A stretch of 64,000 nt of DNA. Origin: Flaviramulus basaltis (lineage in GTDB: Bacteria > Bacteroidota > Bacteroidia > Flavobacteriales > Flavobacteriaceae). The notes under the pieces were generated by a model. That model was not told the DNA's origin. It was given only the letters and a program-made list of their open reading frames with translations, and did not search any database. The stretch's first letter is position 1; each line of letters starts with the position of its first letter. Shown here one piece after another: positions 1 through 7,853 of this stretch. The position numbers and the translations under genes were made by a program. The stretch covers positions 434,001 through 498,000 of the forward strand of contig NZ_FPKV01000001.1 of NCBI RefSeq assembly GCF_900114265.1, in the 5' to 3' direction.

Positions 1-1
1 T

Positions 2-1009
2 TTAGCAGAAATAGGTGCCTTTGGACCTTACATCCCTATGAAATATGGGGGAGCTGGTTTAGATCAGATTTCTTATGGTTTAATTATGCAAGAAATTGAG
101 CGTGGAGATTCAGGAGTACGCAGTACAGCTTCAGTTCAATCATCACTAGTTATGTATCCTATTTGGAAATACGGAAACGAAGCTCAACGTCAAAAATTCT
201 TGCCAAAATTAGCTAGCGGAGAATGGATGGGTTGCTTCGGCTTAACAGAACCAGATCACGGTAGTAATCCAGCAGGAATGGTTACCAATTTTAAAGATAA
301 AGGTGACCATTATTTACTAAACGGTGCTAAAATGTGGATTAGTAATGCGCCTTTTGCACAAGTGGCTGTTGTTTGGGCTAAAGATGAAAGCGGACGCATA
401 CATGGTTTAATTGTAGAACGCGGTATGGAAGGCTTTTCTACTCCCGAAACACATAATAAATGGTCACTTCGAGCAAGTTCTACAGGCGAACTTATATTTG
501 ACAATGTAAAAGTACCCAAAGAAAATTTATTGCCTAATAAATCTGGCTTAGGCGCACCACTTGGTTGTTTAGATTCTGCTCGTTACGGTATTGCTTGGGG
601 AGCCATTGGAGCTGCCATGGATTGTTATGATACTGCTTTACGTTATAGTAAAGAACGAACACAATTTGGAAAACCTATTGGACAATTTCAACTTCAACAA
701 AAAAAACTAGCTGAAATGATTACCGAAATTACCAAAGCACAACTCTTAGCTTGGAGATTAGGCGTTATGAGAGAAAATGGAACAGCAACTACAGCTCAAA
801 TATCTATGGCAAAACGTAACAATGTAGATATGGCTATAAATATAGCTAGAGAAGCTAGACAAATGCTAGGTGGCATGGGTATTACTGGAGAATACAGTAT
901 TATGCGACACTCCATGAATTTAGAAAGTGTGATTACTTATGAAGGCACACACGATATACATCTACTAATTACAGGTTTAGACGTAACAGGACTAAATGCG
1001 TTTAAATGA
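2..1009 (+). CDS. gcdH: Glutaryl-CoA dehydrogenase, 5' end outside the window
   Basis: FAD-dependent oxidation and decarboxylation of glutaryl-CoA to crotonyl-CoA, a late step of lysine and tryptophan breakdown. The frame is open from base 2, so the methionine at 38 is internal and the N-terminal part (roughly 50-60 residues by family length) is missing. Visible signatures are the acyl-CoA dehydrogenase segment CFGLTEPDHGS, the FAD-binding stretch around RTQFGKPIGQFQ, and the C-terminal YEGTHDIH, whose Glu is the catalytic base in this family. The pairing of YEGTHDIH with an ITGLDVTGLNAF-like tail resembles glutaryl-CoA rather than short-chain enzymes. A hairpin terminator follows. A saccharopine dehydrogenase gene about 29 kb away fits a lysine-degrading lifestyle. 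Substrate assignment is by family resemblance. Confidence 0.85.
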   Translation, partial: LAEIGAFGPYIPMKYGGAGLDQISYGLIMQEIERGDSGVRSTASVQSSLVMYPIWKYGNEAQRQKFLPKLASGEWMGCFGLTEPDHGSNPAGMVTNFKDKGDHYLLNGAKMWISNAPFAQVAVVWAKDESGRIHGLIVERGMEGFSTPETHNKWSLRASSTGELIFDNVKVPKENLLPNKSGLGAPLGCLDSARYGIAWGAIGAAMDCYDTALRYSKERTQFGKPIGQFQLQQKKLAEMITEITKAQLLAWRLGVMRENGTATTAQISMAKRNNVDMAINIAREARQMLGGMGITGEYSIMRHSMNLESVITYEGTHDIHLLITGLDVTGLNAFK

Positions 1010-1031
1010 TTTAACAATAAATAAAATTTAT

Positions 1032-1066
1032 AAAATGCTTCTTAAACTTTAGGGAGCATTTTTTAC
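1032..1066 (+). terminator. Rho-independent terminator after gcdH
   Basis: Inverted repeat AAAATGCT / AGCATTTT with a 15-base loop, followed by a T-rich run, 22 bases after the gcdH stop. Confidence 0.6.
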
Positions 1067-1085
1067 TTTTATAAAAAATTTCAAA

Positions 1086-1871
1086 ATGACAATTGAAAAA
1101 ATTAATAAGGCAATTCTTCCTTATCAAAAAGAATTGCTAAATCACTCCTTATATAATAAAATTAAAACTGTTGAAGATCTACAAGTCTTTTTACAAAATC
1201 ATGTTTTTGCTGTTTGGGATTTTATGTCTTTACTAAAAGCCCTTCAAAATAAATTAACTTGTACTACAACACCTTGGATGCCTATAGGAAATCCAGAAAC
1301 ACGATACTTAATTAACGAAATTGTTTTAGCAGAAGAAACAGATATAGATATCAATGGCAATAGACAAAGCCATTACGAGTTGTATATTGATGCAATGAAA
1401 GATGCAAAAGCCAATACAAGCTCTATAGCATCATTGTTAGAAAGTATCTCCGAAACAAAAAACGTATTTGTAGCTATTAAAAACTGTGAGTTAGATAATG
1501 CTGTAAAAGACTTTTTAAATTTCACATTTCAACTAATTGATCTTGGTGAATCACATCAAATTGCTGCCGCTTTCACCTTTGGAAGAGAAGATTTAATCCC
1601 TAGTATGTTTACAGAAATTCTTAAGAATTTTCAAAATAATCTTAAATCTATAGACCTATCTAAACTTATCTATTATTTTGAAAGGCATATAGAATTAGAT
1701 GCAGACGAACATGGACCAATGGCTATGAAAATGATTACTGAACTCTGTGGTAGTGATGCTAAAAAGTGGCAAGAAGTTGAAGAAGTTTCAATTATAGCTC
1801 TACAAAAACGTATTGCTTTATGGAACGCTATTGAGCTCTTAATTGAAGAAAAAAACTTGATATTAAACTAA
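1086..1871 (+). CDS. DUF3050 family protein (heme-oxygenase-like fold)
   Basis: A 261-residue soluble protein without signal peptide that I recognise as the DUF3050 family, which has a helical heme-oxygenase-like fold and no established function. It has regularly placed acidic and histidine residues on predicted helices: E78/E83 in NEIVLAEE, H96 in SHYELY, H157, E168 in FGREDLIP, and the cluster H201, E203, D205, H209 in ERHIELDADEHGP. This spacing resembles the metal-ligand pattern of heme-oxygenase-like diiron oxidases, which is my inference and not proven. It stands alone between a terminator and a lipoprotein gene, so context does not reveal a substrate. Confidence 0.8.
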   Translation: MTIEKINKAILPYQKELLNHSLYNKIKTVEDLQVFLQNHVFAVWDFMSLLKALQNKLTCTTTPWMPIGNPETRYLINEIVLAEETDIDINGNRQSHYELYIDAMKDAKANTSSIASLLESISETKNVFVAIKNCELDNAVKDFLNFTFQLIDLGESHQIAAAFTFGREDLIPSMFTEILKNFQNNLKSIDLSKLIYYFERHIELDADEHGPMAMKMITELCGSDAKKWQEVEEVSIIALQKRIALWNAIELLIEEKNLILN

Positions 1872-2014
1872 CGTCACTTTTACTATATAAAATTTAAAAC
1901 ACCATTTCTTGAAGTTTTAGAAATATAACCACTCATGAAAAAACACCCATATTTGTTGAGTATGACAGAAAAACCTAAAAGTCAATAAATTCGTATATTT
2001 AGTTAAAAGCTAAA

Positions 2015-2788
2015 ATGAAAAAGATTATTTTCTTTATAATATGTTCTGTTGTGCTTAATTTTAATTGCAGTAGTGAAAGGATTCTTATTGAAGAACAAGA
2101 AATTATAGAAGAAATTGCCGCTCCTGATGAGGAAATAAATCCAGACGAAGAGGATGATGATGCTATTGTTACTGAAAACCAAAATACTTTCAAGATTTTA
2201 GGATTAGGAGACAGTTATACTATTGGGCAAAGCGTTTGTGATACCTGCAAATTCCCAGTACAATTAAAAGATAGTTTAATAAATAATTTTAATTCTGATA
2301 ATGAATTTGAATTAAAAGTTATTGCTACTACTGGTTGGACTACCACTAATTTAATTGGAGCTATTGATAGAGAAAATATTAATAATGATTACAATTTAGT
2401 AACGCTTTTAATTGGTGTTAATAATCAATATCAAAAGAAACCTTTTTCAATATATGAAAGTGAATTTCCTCAACTAGTAAACACAGCAATTTCAAAAGGA
2501 AAAGGAGACAAAAAAAATGTTATTGTTGTGTCTATTCCAGACTACGCATATACACCATTTGGTAATGGCAACACAAATATTTCAACTGAAATTGATAGAT
2601 ACAATAGTTTTGCTGAAGATTATTGTACCAAAAACAATATTACATATATAAGCATAACCGATATAACTAGAATGGGACTAAATAATCCAGAGTTAGTTGC
2701 TTCAGACGGATTACATCCTTCAAAATTGGCATACACTAAATTTGTTGAACGAATCCTTCCCGTTGCTATTGAAAAACTAAAAGATTAA
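2015..2788 (+). CDS. SGNH/GDSL-type hydrolase lipoprotein
   Basis: A 257-residue secreted esterase-like protein. Residues 1-18 form a lipoprotein signal peptide ending in LNFNC, with Cys18 as the lipidated residue. It is followed by a very acidic linker (residues 26-53, mostly Glu and Asp), then the SGNH fold. Block I is LGDSYTIG with nucleophile Ser67; an LLIGVNNQ segment supplies the Asn block; the terminal DGLHPS supplies Asp231 and His234 of the catalytic triad. Enzymes of this family deacylate lipids, sugars or peptidoglycan; the substrate here cannot be told. It appears to be a single-gene unit. Confidence 0.85.
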   Translation: MKKIIFFIICSVVLNFNCSSERILIEEQEIIEEIAAPDEEINPDEEDDDAIVTENQNTFKILGLGDSYTIGQSVCDTCKFPVQLKDSLINNFNSDNEFELKVIATTGWTTTNLIGAIDRENINNDYNLVTLLIGVNNQYQKKPFSIYESEFPQLVNTAISKGKGDKKNVIVVSIPDYAYTPFGNGNTNISTEIDRYNSFAEDYCTKNNITYISITDITRMGLNNPELVASDGLHPSKLAYTKFVERILPVAIEKLKD

Positions 2789-2854
2789 ATCAAATTAGTG
2801 TATTAGTTATGGCTTATTTAAACAACTGATTATATCTTTGTCAAAACTTGACTT

Positions 2855-3223
2855 TTGCATAAACTATTAGCAACTTTTTTTGCTTCATTGTATTTGGTTG
2901 CCATGTTAAGACCTATTCAGCCTTATATTGAATATGTTCTTAATCAGGATTACATTGCTAAATTTTTATGTATTAATAAAGACAAGCCAGAACTTCAATG
3001 TAATGGAAAGTGTCATTTGGTTAAAGAAATCCAAAAACAACAAAAAAACGAACCTAAATCATTAAGAATTTCATTAGAAAACTACCCTATAGGATTCGTT
3101 AATATATTCAAAATACAACCTTATCAGGTTTTTACAACTTCAAAAAAAACTAGTTTTCCTTATTCTAACTTATATCATTTCAACTATAAATTAAGGCTTT
3201 TTCATCCACCAGACTTAGTATAA
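2855..3223 (+). CDS. Conserved small membrane protein with CNGKC motif
   Basis: About 122 residues, starting at TTG because no ATG fits. A hydrophobic N-terminal segment (residues 1-20) could be a signal anchor. It is followed by a conserved-looking FLCINKDKPELQCNGKCHL stretch containing three cysteines (Cys39, and the Cys-x3-Cys pair). The family is common in Bacteroidota but unnamed. The cysteine pair plus the neighbouring Met/His-rich outer-membrane protein, about 80 bases downstream on the same strand, suggests a role in transition-metal (copper?) handling. This is inference. A TATCTTTG box lies only 14 bases before the start codon, so the transcript may be almost leaderless. Confidence 0.65.
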   Translation: MHKLLATFFASLYLVAMLRPIQPYIEYVLNQDYIAKFLCINKDKPELQCNGKCHLVKEIQKQQKNEPKSLRISLENYPIGFVNIFKIQPYQVFTTSKKTSFPYSNLYHFNYKLRLFHPPDLV

Positions 3224-3302
3224 TTCACTTCATTTTTTTATTTCTTCGGAAGAACTTCCGTTAAGAAACATAAACTATTACATAATATTAAAAAATTAAA
3301 CA

Positions 3303-4319
3303 ATGAAAAATCTACTCGTTGCAACGCTATGCGTAGTAACCTCAATAACTTTTTCTCAAGAAAAAGAAACAAATTTATGGACTTCTAATAGACCCGATGG
3401 GCATGCACCAATCTCAATAATGGGAGACCATATTCATCATAAAGGAGAGCTCATGTTCTCATACCGTTATATGACTATGGATATGAGGCATCTTAGACAA
3501 GACACCTATGATGCTACAAATGCAGATGCTCATGCTAATTATATGGTATCACCACAAAACATGACTATGAATATGCACATGTTAAGCATTATGTATGCTC
3601 TATCAAACAAATTAACGTTAATGGCAATGTCTAATTATTTAAAAAATGATATGGACTTACAAATGCGAAATGGAAATGAATTCTCAACAAACACTAGTGG
3701 TTTAGGTGATATTTCTGTAAGTGCGCTTTATAGCATTTTTAATAAAAATAGAAAAGAGCTGCACGCTCATTTGGGTATTTATATACCAACTGGTAGTATT
3801 GAAAAAAAAGGAATGCTACCAATGTCTATGGGTAATGAAGTACAATTACCCTACACAATGCAAACAGGAACGGGTTCTTTTGGGGCAAAATTGGGACTAA
3901 CTTATTTAGGACAATGTAAGAAATTTTCTTGGGGACATCAATTAACGGGAATAATAAACATTAATGATAATGAACAAGATTATAAATTCGGAAATCGTTA
4001 TAATTTTAATAATTGGTTTGCCGCAAAAGCTGGTAATAATCTAAGTATATCAGTGAGATTAGAAGCAGTAGTTATGGTTGAAATTGATGGCTCCAGTTCA
4101 TTATTAAATCCCATGATGGTTTCAACAGCAGATACTAAAAACTCTGGAGGCACTTATCTCAATTCTGGCTTTGGTTTGAATTATCTTGCCACTAATGGAA
4201 ACTTGGATGGATTACGTTTTGCAACAGAAATTAGCACACCTTTTTTCCAAAATTTAAATGGAATTCAATTAAAACAGAATTACAATTTAACTTTTGGAAT
4301 GCAATATGCGTTTCATTAA
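3303..4319 (+). CDS. Met/His-rich outer-membrane transporter-like protein
   Basis: A 338-residue protein with a signal peptide (residues 1-19, ending TFSQ) and an aromatic C-terminus (MQYAFH) typical of outer-membrane beta-barrels. The first third is strikingly rich in Met and His: SIMGDHIHHKGE, YRYMTMDMRH, NMTMNMHMLSIMYA. Proteins with this HAPISIMGDH / MHMLSIMY pattern are a known uncharacterised family, often found beside copper or other heavy-metal genes. I infer metal-linked outer-membrane function. It follows the CNGKC protein by 79 bases and is closed by a strong terminator. Substrate and barrel topology are unverified. Confidence 0.75.
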   Translation: MKNLLVATLCVVTSITFSQEKETNLWTSNRPDGHAPISIMGDHIHHKGELMFSYRYMTMDMRHLRQDTYDATNADAHANYMVSPQNMTMNMHMLSIMYALSNKLTLMAMSNYLKNDMDLQMRNGNEFSTNTSGLGDISVSALYSIFNKNRKELHAHLGIYIPTGSIEKKGMLPMSMGNEVQLPYTMQTGTGSFGAKLGLTYLGQCKKFSWGHQLTGIININDNEQDYKFGNRYNFNNWFAAKAGNNLSISVRLEAVVMVEIDGSSSLLNPMMVSTADTKNSGGTYLNSGFGLNYLATNGNLDGLRFATEISTPFFQNLNGIQLKQNYNLTFGMQYAFH

Positions 4320-4339
4320 TATTTTTTATTTCAAATCTT

Positions 4340-4370
4340 AAAAAGCGTTTCTGTTTGAAACGCTTTTTGT
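4340..4370 (+). terminator. Strong Rho-independent terminator
   Basis: A 12-base-pair stem (AAAAAGCGTTTC / GAAACGCTTTTT) with a 5-base loop and trailing Ts, directly after the Met/His-rich gene. Confidence 0.85.
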
Positions 4371-4383
4371 TTACATTTACTTT

Positions 4384-5283
4384 ATGTTTTCATCCAAAAA
4401 AAGATTAGATAACGCCTATAATAATGCTAAAATCATTGATTTTGATGATGATAGTAAATTTATACTCTTTAGTGATTGCCATAGAGGCGATAATAGTTTT
4501 GCAGATGATTTTGCCAATAACCGAAACATTTATTTTCATGCCTTAAAGCATTATTATGCAGAAGGTTTTGAATATTGTGAAATTGGGGATGGCGATGAAC
4601 TTTGGGAAAACCTATCTTTTGAATCCATACTAGATGCCCATAAAAATGTATATATGCTTATGAAACTATTTCATAAAGCCAATAAATTACATATGATTTG
4701 GGGAAATCACGATATGGTTTATAGAAATTCTGATTATGTAAAAAAGAATCTATCTACTTTTTTTGATCCAAAAACAGGCGAAGATGTTGAACTATTTAAA
4801 GATATTATTTACAACGAAGGCATTATTTTAAAACATACAAAAAGCAATCAAGAAGTGTTTTTAACACACGGTCATCAAGCTGATTGGTGGAATTTTCTAT
4901 TCTGGAAATGGAGTCGCTTTATGGTACGTGTACTTTGGAAACCCTTAAATGTTATGGGAATTGCAGATCCTACAAGTCCTGCAAAAAACTATAAAGAACT
5001 CATTAAAGTTGAACGTAGAACAAAAAAGTGGATTATAGAAAACAATAACTTAATGACTATTGTTGGACATACCCATAGACCGCGTTTTCCTGAACCTGGT
5101 GATATTGCTTTTTTTAACGATGGTAGTTGTGTACACCCAAGAAGTATTACAGGAATAGAAATTGAAAAGGGTGAAATCTCATTAATTAAATGGCAAATCG
5201 CCACAAGAGAAGATGGCACACTTCAAATTGTAAAAGTATTACTTGAAGGCCCTAAAAAACTTATTGATTATAAAACAAATTAA
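4384..5283 (+). CDS. Calcineurin-like metallophosphoesterase
   Basis: A 299-residue cytoplasmic phosphoesterase. Dimetal ligand motifs appear in order: FSDCHRGDN (Asp31, His33, Asp36), GDGDELWE, WGNHDMVY (the GNHD motif), LTHGHQADWW and VGHTHRPRF (the GHTH motif). The order and spacing match the superfamily, which includes LpxH-like and other phosphodiesterases, but substrate cannot be assigned. A DGDELWEN segment in place of the usual GDxxD resembles the LpxH-type branch. It ends 5 bases before the convergent stop of the di-heme oxidoreductase gene, with no clear terminator between. Confidence 0.85.
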   Translation: MFSSKKRLDNAYNNAKIIDFDDDSKFILFSDCHRGDNSFADDFANNRNIYFHALKHYYAEGFEYCEIGDGDELWENLSFESILDAHKNVYMLMKLFHKANKLHMIWGNHDMVYRNSDYVKKNLSTFFDPKTGEDVELFKDIIYNEGIILKHTKSNQEVFLTHGHQADWWNFLFWKWSRFMVRVLWKPLNVMGIADPTSPAKNYKELIKVERRTKKWIIENNNLMTIVGHTHRPRFPEPGDIAFFNDGSCVHPRSITGIEIEKGEISLIKWQIATREDGTLQIVKVLLEGPKKLIDYKTN

Positions 5284-5288
5284 AATTC

Positions 5289-6680
5289 TTATAAAGAATT
5301 TAAAAAACTCAACAAGTCTGTTCTATCTTTTGTAGATAGATTTTTAAAGTCATTTTTAGCTTTTGAAGCTTCTCCTCCATGCCATAAAATAGCTTCTGTA
5401 ATATTTTTAGCTCTACCGTCATGTAAAAAATCGGTATGACCGTTAACAACTTGTGTTAAGCCAATTCCCCAAAGCGGTCTTGTTTTCCACTCATTCCCAT
5501 CAGCTAAAAAATCTGATCTATTATCTGACAAACCTTCACCCATATCATGTAAAAGCATATCAGTATAAGCAAATATAGTTTGATTTGAAATCTCAGAAAT
5601 TAAACTTGAACCCGTTTCCATACTTGGAATATGACATTTAGCACAATCTATACTTTCAAAAAGTAAAGCACCACGTTTTACAGATTCATCATCTAGATTT
5701 CTTGGAGCAGGAACACCTATAGTTTTGCAATAAAACGCTACTTGATTTAAAATATCTTCTGTAATTTCCGGGTCATCACCTAAGCCGTCATCTCCGTTGG
5801 TTTGTCCGTAACCTGTTTCATTAGCCATTATGTAGGTTGTAATACCCATATCGCCAGAATAAGCTCCAGCACATTGCTCTAATATAGTTGATGTATTCGC
5901 TTTCCAGCCAAAACGCCCAATTTCAATAGCATCGGAAATAGGATTGTAAACATAATTAGCTTTACCAGATATTCCATCACCGTCGGCATCGTTAATATCT
6001 TGATTTAACAAAATATCAAATTCTGTAATGGCTTCTAACAATCCTAAACCAAAAACTGGCGGTGCTAGTCTTGGTGATAATAAAATTGAGCTAGGAACAG
6101 ATACATATGTATCAATAAGTGAATACTCTGGTTTTTGCAAAGTGATTTTTGTACCATCAGCTAATGTTTCAATAATTGGAGTATAATTAACTTGAAATTT
6201 CGCTTCAGGTTCATAACCAAAAATAGCTTGATTTTGAATTTGCAATCCGAAATTTGGTACAGGAACTGGTCCTCCATCATCTGCAACTCCAGGAATACTA
6301 GCTCGAAGAAAAAAACCACTTAAAGCATTTATTGAACTTGGAAAACCTGATCTACCATCTTTAGGATGGCAAGACACACATGAGGTATTATTAAAAATAG
6401 GACCTATACCTCCATTTACTTCTGCTGGTGCAGTAACAAAAGCTGCTTCAAACTGAAAATCACCATCTAAATGCATATCTAAATTTGTACTAGATAAATT
6501 TGGTGCTGGCGTACTAAACGAATTACTCGATGTTAAAAAAACTGTGGTTTCTCCACCTGCGTTTAATCGATTTTCTAATGATGGCAAACTTATATATTCA
6601 TCTTTATCATCTTTTGAACAAGAAGTTATAAAAATGAATAAAAGGGAATAAAAACCTAAATTGTAAATGAAATTTTTCAC
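5289..6680 (-). CDS. Di-heme oxidoreductase lipoprotein (DUF1111 family)
   Basis: A periplasmic cytochrome-like protein with two CxxCH heme sites: CVSCH at about residue 101 and CAKCH at about residue 345. It belongs to the putative di-heme thiol oxidoreductase family. I place the start at the GTG at 6680. That gives a typical lipoprotein signal (MKNFIYNLGF... ITSC, Cys21) and 463 residues. The longer reading from TTG at 6740 begins inside a promoter-like TATATTTG, and the ATG at 6707 lies inside a hairpin. It is the last gene of the porin-imelysin operon. Such proteins neighbour imelysin-like iron-uptake proteins in several phyla, so a redox role in metal acquisition is likely but inferred. 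Confidence 0.85.
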   Translation of the reverse strand: MKNFIYNLGFYSLLFIFITSCSKDDKDEYISLPSLENRLNAGGETTVFLTSSNSFSTPAPNLSSTNLDMHLDGDFQFEAAFVTAPAEVNGGIGPIFNNTSCVSCHPKDGRSGFPSSINALSGFFLRASIPGVADDGGPVPVPNFGLQIQNQAIFGYEPEAKFQVNYTPIIETLADGTKITLQKPEYSLIDTYVSVPSSILLSPRLAPPVFGLGLLEAITEFDILLNQDINDADGDGISGKANYVYNPISDAIEIGRFGWKANTSTILEQCAGAYSGDMGITTYIMANETGYGQTNGDDGLGDDPEITEDILNQVAFYCKTIGVPAPRNLDDESVKRGALLFESIDCAKCHIPSMETGSSLISEISNQTIFAYTDMLLHDMGEGLSDNRSDFLADGNEWKTRPLWGIGLTQVVNGHTDFLHDGRAKNITEAILWHGGEASKAKNDFKNLSTKDRTDLLSFLNSL

Positions 6681-6696
6681 GCTATTTTTATAAAAC

Positions 6697-6725
6697 AAGA
6701 AGAACATTCGATGAATGTCCTTCTT
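6697..6725 (-). promoter_or_regulatory. Hairpin (terminator or attenuator) before the di-heme gene
   Basis: A 13-base-pair inverted repeat (AAGAAGGACATTC / GAATGTTCTTCTT read on the minus strand) with a 3-base loop and one G-U pair in RNA, followed by GTTTTAT. It sits between the imelysin stop and the di-heme oxidoreductase start, so it could attenuate read-through or set a stoichiometry difference. Confidence 0.6.
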
Positions 6726-6737
6726 ATAATTTTTTTG

Positions 6738-6745
6738 CAAATATA
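6738..6745 (-). promoter_or_regulatory. Candidate internal -7 promoter box, TATATTTG
   Basis: TATATTTG on the minus strand matches the Bacteroidota -7 consensus TAnnTTTG and lies just after the imelysin stop. No good TTTG -33 element is seen at the usual spacing, so this is a weak call. Confidence 0.35.
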
Positions 6746-6758
6746 AGAAATGTAGTTC

Positions 6759-7832
6759 TTATAAATTACTGATATGAGGTACTAAACTAGATTCTAAAAC
6801 TACTAATAAAGCAGCTACTTTATTTTGAGCGTTTTCAACAGCTGTTCTATTGTTTTCGATGGCTTCTGTAAATGTTCCTGGAATGGCTTCAATGGCAGTA
6901 ATTGCATCTGAAATTGCTACTTTAATTTCAGCATCTAAAGATGTATTTGATGTTACAACAACATCAGTAATACCACTACCGTTAGTTCCGTTATAATCTC
7001 CTAAATATATGTTTTGAATACTTCTAATATTGTTAGCAAAATCAAATTTAGAATTATTACTAAAACGAGATTCTTCTGCTTCTGGTTTTGCACTTCCTTC
7101 ATTACCATTAAGTGGTTCTTCAATTTTACCATTAGCAACCTCATCTGCAATAATAGCTAAACCTTCTACAATTTCTGCTAAAGCACCTTTTTGAGACGTA
7201 TAAATTGAACCCGATTTACCTGCGTTAATAAAGTTTGAAGCAAAATTACCTTCTGAAGCTAACCAACCAAAGTATAAATCTTGAGTTTGCGCTCTTAAGT
7301 TTTGTGTTGCAGCAGTTAAATATTCTATTTCTCTTGCTGTTAAATCTGCAGCAGCTTTATTGCCGTCTAATCCCCAAACAAAATACTCAATAGTATGAAA
7401 ACCTCTAGCTTCGTTGTTACTTTCTAATAATGTTGATGTGATGTTGTTACCACTATTTAAAATATTGTTAATAGCATTAACGTCTACTGGCCAAGAATCA
7501 ATTGCTGGATCAATACCATCAGTATCGACTGGTCCGTATAAAAACCCTTCTGATTTTTCCCAAGGTGCTCTTGTATTTTGCCAAGCATCTTTTACTGCTT
7601 GCAAAGCTGTTTCATCACCTATAGTTAAATTAACAACTGCCGCTTCTAAAGTCCCAGCATTTGTATACAAACTATTATAAGTTTCAGTAATTACAGTTGT
7701 TGATACACTTGATAAAACTTGAGTGTAAAGCGTAGCATTTGGATCTACTTCTGTTGTAGTTCCTTCATTATCGCTACAACTTGTTAGACTTATAAATGTA
7801 ATTAAGCTTAAAAATAATATGCTTTTTTTCAT
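6759..7832 (-). CDS. Imelysin-family lipoprotein (EfeO/IrpA-like metal-binding)
   Basis: A 357-residue periplasmic or surface lipoprotein, signal peptide ending SLTSC (Cys19). The imelysin signature GFHTIEYFVWG holds the GxHxxE motif at Gly144-His146-Glu149, which in this family contributes to metal binding. The preceding WQNTRAPWEKSEGF and DSWP segments are also characteristic. Imelysin-like proteins (IrpA, EfeO relatives) are linked to iron uptake. Despite the historical 'peptidase M75' name, protease activity is doubtful. It is 21 bases downstream of the porin gene in the same operon and precedes the hairpin and di-heme gene. Confidence 0.88.
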   Translation of the reverse strand: MKKSILFLSLITFISLTSCSDNEGTTTEVDPNATLYTQVLSSVSTTVITETYNSLYTNAGTLEAAVVNLTIGDETALQAVKDAWQNTRAPWEKSEGFLYGPVDTDGIDPAIDSWPVDVNAINNILNSGNNITSTLLESNNEARGFHTIEYFVWGLDGNKAAADLTAREIEYLTAATQNLRAQTQDLYFGWLASEGNFASNFINAGKSGSIYTSQKGALAEIVEGLAIIADEVANGKIEEPLNGNEGSAKPEAEESRFSNNSKFDFANNIRSIQNIYLGDYNGTNGSGITDVVVTSNTSLDAEIKVAISDAITAIEAIPGTFTEAIENNRTAVENAQNKVAALLVVLESSLVPHISNL

Positions 7833-7853
7833 GATATTTTGATTTATTTATAT

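Noticed and set aside
5283-5302. AATTCTTtataAAGAATT hairpin between convergent stops
   Set aside because: Too short and inside a coding end; not a credible terminator.
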